Assembly (NCBI GenBank): GCA_015342445.1
Contig: JACEFO010001653.1
Location: forward strand, 1,860,001 to 1,924,000
DNA length: 64,000 nucleotides
Reading direction: 5' to 3'
Source of the DNA: Digitaria exilis
Taxonomy: Eukaryota > Streptophyta > Magnoliopsida > Poales > Poaceae
A model generated the notes under the pieces. That model had not been told where the DNA came from and made no database searches. It was given only the letters and a program-made list of their open reading frames with translations. This document shows, piece by piece, positions 56,605 to 64,000 of this stretch. Numbering within the stretch: the stretch's first letter is position 1; the number at the start of each line of letters is the position of its first letter. The position numbers and the translations under genes were made by a program.

Positions 56605-59600
56605 CTATGACGAGCAGCAGCTGCTCTTCTGCTGTATTGGCTGCCCTTTCATGTGAACGTGGACAGTGGGCCTTCTCTCCACGCTCGGTTGGGTTGCCAT
56701 CCTGCGGCAGTAGCAAGTGATCAAAATCATCATCAGGCAGGCACCTCAATCAAAGAACCACCTCAGAACAGCACACAAAGGTGTGCTATCACGGATCCAA
56801 CTACCAAAAGAGCAAAATGTGTACACAAAACGCTCCATATTGAGAGGCACCAAAGAGGGACATAAAGCACAATAATCCACCCACGGCACTCGAAAAAAAG
56901 ATAACATTAATCTCAAGAAGATGTCCTGAATTATTTACCCGAGAAAGCATTCAAAGTTAAAAACTTGATTCTAAAGATTCCAGAATAAATGTGATTTTTT
57001 TCATTCGGCTAGGTGGAATATATGTATGCAGTCATGTGGCTTCATCTAAAAAAGGGTAAAGAGTGGAAGAGGAAAATGCGAGCATTCAATCGCGTATTAT
57101 TTCCCTCTGAAGAAAGAGTTCATTAAGTTCAATTATGTTACAATACCAAATGGTTTCCGTGAAAATCATTTTTTTGTTACCTCTTCTTTATTTCTGATGA
57201 CATGGTTAGGAAAGCTTCCTCCACATTGATGGATTCCTTTGCACTTGTCTCGATAAAGGGAATTCCTAACGAATCCGCAAAAGCCTGCAATTTATTTGAT
57301 TGTCAGGTTTCGGAAGAACATATAAATATGTATATCCGTCAAGAATAAAACATAATCACAAATAGAGATGCATTCGTCCTGTCATTGTTTTACTTTCGTT
57401 TTTTTGCTACTTCTAAAAGTTTTAGTTGTTTGCTGTTAGCCAGAATCAGAATTATGACTATAATAATAAGGATAAGAAAAAGGATATTTACCTTAGCCTT
57501 TTCAGTATCAACAACCTTGCTGTCGACCAAATCACACTTGTTACCAACTAGCAGCTTGCATACACTGTCACTGGCATACCTATCAATCTCACTCAGCCAC
57601 TGGTTGATGTTATTGAAGCTCTCCATGTCTGTCACGTCATATACGATCTGAAAAGAGGATGCACAATATTCATTCCATTCCAAGACTAGCACATTGTGTA
57701 AGGTGAAAAAGGAAAATCAACTGTGACTAACTAAAAAGAATAAACTGCAAATCTATTCAAGCCATCCTAACTCTATTGGTTGGAAGAAAGTAAAAAACTG
57801 AAAAGAAATGATCATGTATATAAAGAGATATAATCACAAAGTAAAATGATTAACTTTTAAAAGAAATTACAATGATTCCGTGAGCTCCTCGGTAGTAACT
57901 GCTTGTAATTGTCCTGAACCTTTCCTGACCTGCTGTGTCCCACTGAACAAAAAAAGCACTGACATCACTATCAACAATTGATGGCTGAACAAGCATGAGT
58001 AGATTTTGTAAAGCAATGTGTGAGCCTACACATCAGATCTCACCCAAAAAACCAAAAAAATTGCAGCTGCTTCCCAAGCATGAGCGATCTAACTGTCAAA
58101 GTTATCTGATGTGAGCCATTGGTAGTAGAAATCTGCTACTCGGCATGTACACTTATCCACTATAAATTATGGGGTTAATTGGACACACGCCACTATAACT
58201 TTCACGTTTTTGAGTCACACCACTACTTCTCACATAATAGGAGGGATGCCATTATAATTTTGCATATATTGGAGACATGTCATTATGTACGTATTTGATG
58301 CCATTGGACCCACCTGCAGGCGTACGAGTACTGTTCATATTTCCATATGGACTGAAATATCCCTATACACCTCCACGCTGCAGTCACTTACACATGGGCC
58401 CATGTGTCATCCCCTCCCTCTGCCCCTTCTTCCTTCTCGATCCAGCGAGGCTCCCTCACGTGGCTTCCCCTATCGATGGAGCACGGATGGCAGGGCCTTA
58501 CCCTCACGTGACTCTGTCAAGGAAGTCATCGATCCATTGCGGATTCCTGCTCCCTTCTTGCTCCGTGATCCATTGTAGACTCCGTATATGGCTCCCAACG
58601 AGCCGGAGGTTAACGGGGAGCATCCATGGCTCCCGTCCACGGCTCTGTTGGCTAGATCTCTGGTGGCCCCCGTCCATACCTCCGCTTGGCATTCGAGCTC
58701 CGGTGGCCCCCATCCGTGCTTCCGCACGAGCTCGAGGTTGAAGCTGCAGCTTCCACACCGCCGCGCCGTGCACCGTGCACGGGGAGGTGGAGGGGCCCAA
58801 GCCGCATGGAACAGGAGACTCCGAGCTTGCCTGGGTCTGCGCTGGCTCCAAGTCGCGCCGCCGTCCGCGGAGGAGACACACACCGCTGAGCCATGCTCGA
58901 GCCGGCGCCTGGCCCGTGCGCATCCAGATCCGTGCGCCGCCACTTAGGTCCGCCGTCCACGCCGCGCCTCCGGGGTGCTGCCGCTGCCGCGTGGGAAACG
59001 TGCCGCCGCCGGCTCTCCGAGCTCAGCTGGTCCACCTTCGCATGCTCTAGATAGGGTGAGGACTGAGCTGGAGGAACTGAGGAAGAAGGAAGAAGGGGAG
59101 GAAGAAGATGACGCGTGGGGTCCACACATCAGTGTGGTTGAGAGAGGAGTTTGTAGGAGGGCATTTTAGTCCATACAAAAATACATTGACCTACAGGTAG
59201 GTCCAACATCATCAAAGACGTATATAATGGCATATCTCAAATATCCGCAAAATTGTAATGGCCTCCATTCTATTATGTGAGAAGTAATGGCGTGACCCAA
59301 AAACACGAAAGTTATAGTGGCGTATATCCAATTAACCCTAAATTATGTGATGTAAATCATGAGGATATGTCTTATCATCATACAGAGCAGCTGCAGCTCC
59401 TGTTGGAAAAGAAACCAGACATATATCTATTAAGGATAATTTGATCTCGCTGGTGCATGACTATTGATGCTAATAAAGTACCCCAAAGGATTAGTTTCCT
59501 TTTTTTTTAAAAAAAAATTCATCGCCAATCTCCTACCAACACAAACCAGGAAACTCATATGCCGCATAGTTCTAAGATTTCAGCACCATTATTATGGTTT

Positions 59601-60468
59601 GTGATTATTCCTATTATTGATAGGATTTTAGGGCAGGATAAGAACTGAAGGTACCAAAAATGCATCAAGTTGAGTTAGAACAATGTCACGAACGCAACAG
59701 ATCATGAGCCACGATTTTTTTGGTTTGTACCTAGCGTTTTTTTTTCCAGATCAAAACAATCTTGATATTCCAACCAATCGTGCCACCCATGTGTTTGATT
59801 GTGTGAAGTACAACACAATGCATCATATCATGATATCGCAGACACGAATGAATCCCAATCGTATAGATGGCAACACATGGCAATGCTAATTGTAAACAAT
59901 TTGATGGTAAAATAAACAAAAGTCTCGTTGCAAAAAAAAAATTGAATAAATACATAAACGTCTCTGAATGAGCTTACAATCTGTAGCTTGACTGTCTTTC
60001 CATCGAGCTCGGCAGTTCGAATTTTCTGAAACACAGGGGCACAGGGCATTTTGGGTCAGACGATTGCAGTTTGATTGATGATTCATGAACGAGTGCAGAG
60101 CAGCAAAACAAGGACACACAAAGATGATGTTTTGTACTACTTACGAAATCAACACCGATGGTACTGATGTAAGTGTCGACGTACGAGTCGTCCTGTACGA
60201 AAGGAACCACCGAATTAATTTAGTTTATTTTGTATATTACGAGGAGGGGAAAAGAAAAGGTGGGCTTACAGCAAAGCGGAGGAGGAGGCAGGACTTGCCG
60301 ACGGAGGAGTCGCCGATGAGGAGCAGCTTGAAGAGGTAATCGCTGCAAAAGAGGCAACAGGGTAGTTTTAATTCGGTGGGCAATCATCCATTGATCACCA
60401 CTAATACCAACCGAGAAAGAAGAGTGGAGAAGGCGGGAGGGATGGACTTACTACTCGGTGCTGCTCAT
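56605..60468 (-). CDS. Rab1-type small GTPase (RabD family, YPT1/RIC1-like)
   Basis: It controls ER-to-Golgi vesicle transport. Eight exons: 60452-60468, 60270-60342, 60145-60192, 59978-60025, 57871-57942, 57492-57647, 57181-57284, 56605-56701, giving 204 residues. The first exon is only 17 bp (MSSTE plus two bases). Motifs: GDSSVGKSCLLLRFADDSYV, TYISTIGVDFKIRTAELDGK, WDTAGQERFRTITSSYYRGA, IVYDVTDMESFNNINQWLSE, GNKCDL, ETSAKESINVEEAF, and SSCCSS at the end for double prenylation. These are diagnostic of Rab1/RabD2. The fourth intron (57943-59977) is about 2.0 kb because it holds a Mutator-like element. It starts 352 bp from the divergent TBCE gene. Confidence 0.96.
58172..59338. mobile_element. 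Pack-MULE-like element in a RabD intron
   Basis: The inverted repeats are about 150 bp: GGGTTAATTGGACACACGCC at the left against GGGTTAATTGGATATACGCC as the inverse of the right end. A perfect 9-bp target duplication TAAATTATG lies at 58163-58171 and 59339-59347. The interior (about 58430-59100) is strongly GC-rich, unlike the AT-rich arms, and has open frames on both strands but no transposase. This is the structure of a Mutator element that has captured host DNA. I do not recognise the captured sequence. Confidence 0.8.
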
Positions 60469-60820
60469 GGCCGCCGGCTTAGATTCGAATTCGATGATGG
60501 AGTCCGGAGGAAGAAGAAGAAGCGCAGAGAGGAAACTGCAGGCGGAGCAGCAACGCAAAGGCGGCCGGCTCCTTTTCTTGAGCCGCTGGTCATGCAGGTG
60601 GTCAGCGGTTGGCAAGGTTTGGCTATGGCAGGGGCGCCTGCACCATCATGGCCCACCCGCCAGTTTGTTTGGGTTTGGGCCGAGCAAAGCAAAGCAAGCA
60701 TATGGGCCCAGTAAGCCTGGGCCTCCATCACTCATTCACCTTGTTTAATGCAACCGGCGCGAAGCCCACGACCCTCGTCTTGCTTCTCCGCCGCTGCCAC
60801 ACCAACCAGTGATCCCAGTC
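60469..60820. promoter_or_regulatory. Bidirectional promoter between RabD and TBCE
   Basis: The two ATGs face away from each other, 352 bp apart. GGCCCA or TGGGCC (site II type) occurs at 60650-60655, 60676-60681, 60703-60708, 60705-60710 and 60718-60723. No TATA box is evident. The interval should serve as promoter and leader for both housekeeping genes. Confidence 0.65.
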
Positions 60821-63668
60821 ATGGCCACCGCCGCCGACGCCGGCGGATTCCGCGTGGGCCAGCGCGTGCACGCCGCCGGAGACCCCCGTCGCGTCGGCAC
60901 GGTGAGGTACCTGGGCCCCGTCGAGGGTCACACCGGCGAGTGGGTCGGAGTCGACTGGGACGATGGCGCCGGGGGCAAGCACGACGGCTCGGTCGCCGGC
61001 CGCAGGTACTTCGTCGCGGCGGGGGAGCGCTCGGCCTCCTTCGCACGCCCCACCGCTCTCAGCCAAGGGATCTCGCTCCCGGACGCGCTCCGCCTCCGCT
61101 ACCGCGTCGAAGACTTCACCAAGGAGGAACAAGGTTAGTGCCCGCCAACGACTCTCTCAATTTGCCTTCACATTTTCTTATCTGTGAGTGATGCGGCAAT
61201 GCTTACTCGCTCTCAGAGGACTACAAATTTCCTGAGCAATCAGCATGCTATTTCCTGCCGTGTCTGTGCAGGCATCATCCCAAATTCCCAATATGTTAGA
61301 ACTCGGTAATAATCCCTGATTACATGGTTTACTGCATTCAGATGAAATGTATGTCTTCTCAACAAGCCAGAAGCGTGTGTCGGTTGAATTCGTTGGCAAG
61401 AACAAGGTTCAGGAGAAGCTCAAGAACTTCAATGAGCTCACAAGTGCATCCGTCGCCTACATGGGAGTAAGCTCAATTGGGCCACCAGATGAACTCAAGA
61501 GTTTGGTTCCAAGTAAATACCGTTACATGAGACTGTACCCTTCATGTCCATTTTATGTGATCTTGTCCAATAAACCACAATGCACTGTGATAACTAGAGC
61601 TGACGGTTCTACATCCAGTAAAGTTTACATTTCATTAATTCTGACAGCTGTTTTGCTTGTTCCAGATCTCAGGCTTCTTGATTTAACTGGAAATCTGTTC
61701 TCGCAATGGCAAGTAAGAATTCTCACTGAATGATTCTCTCAATTTCAACTACTGTACATATCATGCATGTGGCTCTAGAGATAGGAGCATCCATACAAAT
61801 AACGTTGGGGATACTACCAAATGTTGCAGTATATCCCTTGTGCTACTTCTTTTCTTCTGTAGCTATGTACCTAAATATTTTTTTTTTATCCTCTCTATCT
61901 CTCAGGATATACCAGCTCTTTGTCAAGCTCTGGCATCTCTGGAAGTTCTTAATTTGACAAACAATACCATGGAGAATGATGTCATAGAAAGTCCAATGCT
62001 AGAGAATATCCATATTTTGGTTCTCAACAACTGCGGAGTAACATGGGAACTGGTATATACCACTTCCTATCACCTTGAAGCTTTCTTAGTCATTCTAATC
62101 ACATAAAAGTTAACTTTAACTTATGTGGAGCAGGTTGAAAAACTTAAAGTCTCATTCAGATGTCTCAATGAACTCCATCTGATGTCGAATAAGCTGCATA
62201 TGATCATGGTTAGTGTTTCCAGTTAAACCTCTGTTTCCACGTGCTTCATGTCTATTGCTAAATTTCCTGTTTCTCATCTCAGCTGCATCCAATAGTAATA
62301 GAAAAACTGCATTGTTGATATTCTTGACATTGAACCTGTTTTACTCCCAAATCCCATTGCGATATATTTTAAATGGATTGCCCTTGGCCTTTCAAAGTTT
62401 GTGTGTGTGTGTGCTTCTCTTATTTTAGCAAAGTTTGCTTTAACTTTACAATTTTGTACAGCTAACTGTGTTTCCCCTTTTAACCCAGACTCCACATGGA
62501 AAATTTGTGCAAGGTTTCAATACATTGCGGCTCTTAAATTTAGAAGATAATCATATTGATTCATGGGATGAAATTGTGAAACTGTCTTATTTAAAAAGGT
62601 AAAATTTGAAATATTTAAGTTTTTGCCCATATTTTGATCTTCACTTTTGCATTTGTTTGAATACTATGAAATTATGAATATTGAATCATCTTCTCCCCCT
62701 ATTTCTCCAGTTTGGAACAACTCCATTTGAACAAAAACAGGATCAAGCATGTAAAGTATCCATCTAATCATCTGTCGCATGGACCCCTTGATGATGCATC
62801 TGCTGTGCCATTTGAAAATTTGCAAGTTCTTTTGTTAGGTATGTCTGTTGCGGGGGTGATTTTTGTTGTCATAATCATAAGATTCTATCTTAATTCTGTT
62901 TGAATTAAGAACTGCACTAGATTTGCTGACAAACTGGATATTCTGGTCTAATGTTGACTTTTAAGTGTCTCAGGATCTAATGAGATAGATGACTTTTCTT
63001 CAGTTGATTCGCTTAACCTTTTCCCAAGTTTAAGGGTGAGCTGATTCAAGGATTTATCCTTTTTTGTGTAGAAATTGGGATCTTATTGTCTGAGACCATA
63101 CTGATATCTAATCTTTAAAGGATGTCAGGCTTTCTGATAATCCTATAGCCGACCCTGCCAAGGGTGGTGCTCCTCGATTTGTGCTTGTTGCTCGACTAGG
63201 AAAAGTTAAAATACTAAATGGCAGTGAGGTACGTGCCAACTCCCTGAATGCTTTTTTGAGAGTGCACAATATGTTGTGCAGATATATGACATCCTTAATC
63301 CGTCTTACCATGTCTAGGTAAGCCCACGTGAAAGGAGGGAATCAGAAATACGGTCAGTTAATCCTTTTGTTCCTGTAGATGATTTCCCTGTTTTATGGTA
63401 TTTATATAGCTAGTCAATCCTGGTGGGGGATCAGATTGATTAAATGACACCCTCCATGGGAACCGCAGATCTTTCTTTGTGTTCTTTGAGAAAGTGTTAC
63501 TAAGTACTTTCATTCATTTTTTTAACTGAAAAAACATGACTGATAGCCTTCCCTAAAGTAGCATTACGGTTCTGATACTTGTGGGGGTTAACATTGCAGA
63601 TATGTTCGCCTTGTTATGGGAAAAACAGAATCAAATGACCCAGAAGAGATCAAGCGGCTGCACCCTAG
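60821..63668 (+). CDS. TBCE: Tubulin-folding cofactor E (TBCE), 5' part, cut by window end
   Basis: TBCE binds alpha-tubulin and, with cofactors C and D, assembles tubulin dimers. Arabidopsis PFIFFERLING is the counterpart. Eleven exons are seen: 60821-61133, 61342-61512, 61666-61712, 61906-62052, 62134-62208, 62489-62598, 62711-62838, 62974-63035, 63121-63228, 63318-63352, 63600-63668, coding about 421 residues of a family usually near 530. The N-terminal CAP-Gly domain (residues about 8-80) shows GTVRYLGPVEGHTGEWVGVD and GKHDG. Leucine-rich repeats follow (LRLLDLTGNLFSQW, LEVLNLTNNTM, LNELHLMSNKL, LRLLNLEDNHIDSW, LEQLHLNKNRI, VRLSDNPIADPAKGGAPRFV). The exon ending at 63668 (LHPR, phase 2) has a GTAGGT donor. 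The C-terminal ubiquitin-like domain must lie beyond 64000. Confidence 0.94.
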
Positions 63669-64000
63669 GTAGGTTTTTGTGAATTGTTCTCGTCCTTTGT
63701 GTTAATACTATATTCTCACACGGCATGAGCATAGAAGAAATAATCGATGGATTGTTATTACTAAATTCTTTTGTTTTAAAGAGCAAATTCAGTGAATAAC
63801 TGAATACATCATGGCACATTGCATCCATTTGATATTCACTGGATTCGGTACACATGATCCTGTGTATCATGCAAATGCAATGACCCTTCTACAATGAGAA
63901 CAGCAGTTGGTTCATGTATGGCCTATGTGATGTGCGATTCAAGAGGATCTTGTGGTTGTCAATTTTTATCTAATCAGGATTGATTTATTACATCATTGTT
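63669..64000 (+). other. TBCE intron running off the window
   Basis: AT-rich sequence after donor AG|GTAGGT. No further TBCE exon is visible before the window ends. Confidence 0.6.

Noticed and set aside
58470..59125. Open frames of up to 157 codons on both strands
   Set aside because: They are inside the GC-rich core of the element at 58172-59338. None resembles a known protein, so I do not annotate a gene.

Overview
This window is nuclear DNA from a grass (Poaceae). The coding genes have GC-rich first exons and many short GT-AG introns. There is a DUF1618 gene remnant, a family expanded in grasses, and the gaps are full of grass-type elements: Tourist (TTA target site), Stowaway (TA), Mutator-like MITEs with 9-bp target sites, a hAT element with an 8-bp target site, a Helitron end and solo LTRs. 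I cannot name the species. Exon models were built by hand from reading frames, splice sites and remembered family sequences. All exons join in frame.

Left part (1-22.4 kb): two Mutator-like MITEs and a broken DUF1618 gene, then four intact genes, all on the minus strand: eIF3 subunit f (4570-6608), the TPR/U-box co-chaperone ligase CHIP (7317-9636), an organelle-type RNase H1 with a hybrid-binding domain (11059-14077), and methionine S-methyltransferase MMT (15954-22069; 12 exons, 1094 codons before the stop).

Middle (22.4-34.5 kb): mostly intergenic. It holds a 1.1-kb hAT-type element with a GC-rich interior, a second MMT-like first exon (25722-26025) with its own TATA box and a donor in the same phase as the real MMT exon 1, a Helitron 3' end, a tandem duplication in which only one copy carries a Tourist MITE, and a one-exon old-yellow-enzyme/OPR gene (31201-32307).

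Right part: a complete 22-coding-exon AGO1-type Argonaute (34529-41831, minus) with a miR168 target site, a GRG-repeat N terminus and a likely non-coding leader exon near 43.5 kb. Next comes a repeat-rich stretch (43.7-54.0 kb) with a Mutator-like element, a 1.1-kb tandem duplication, and a Mutator-like MITE split by a solo LTR that itself contains two more LTRs. Last are a Rab11/RabA gene (plus), a convergent Rab1/RabD gene (minus) with a Pack-MULE-like element in an intron, and a tubulin-folding cofactor E gene (plus, cut by the window end) that shares a 352-bp head-to-head promoter with RabD.

The genes are housekeeping or regulatory and do not form one pathway. Themes are translation and protein quality control (eIF3f, CHIP), RNA metabolism (RNase H, AGO1), sulfur and oxylipin metabolism (MMT, OPR), and trafficking and cytoskeleton (two Rabs, TBCE). 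The observation I would follow first is the duplicated MMT first exon, which may be an alternative promoter and N terminus.
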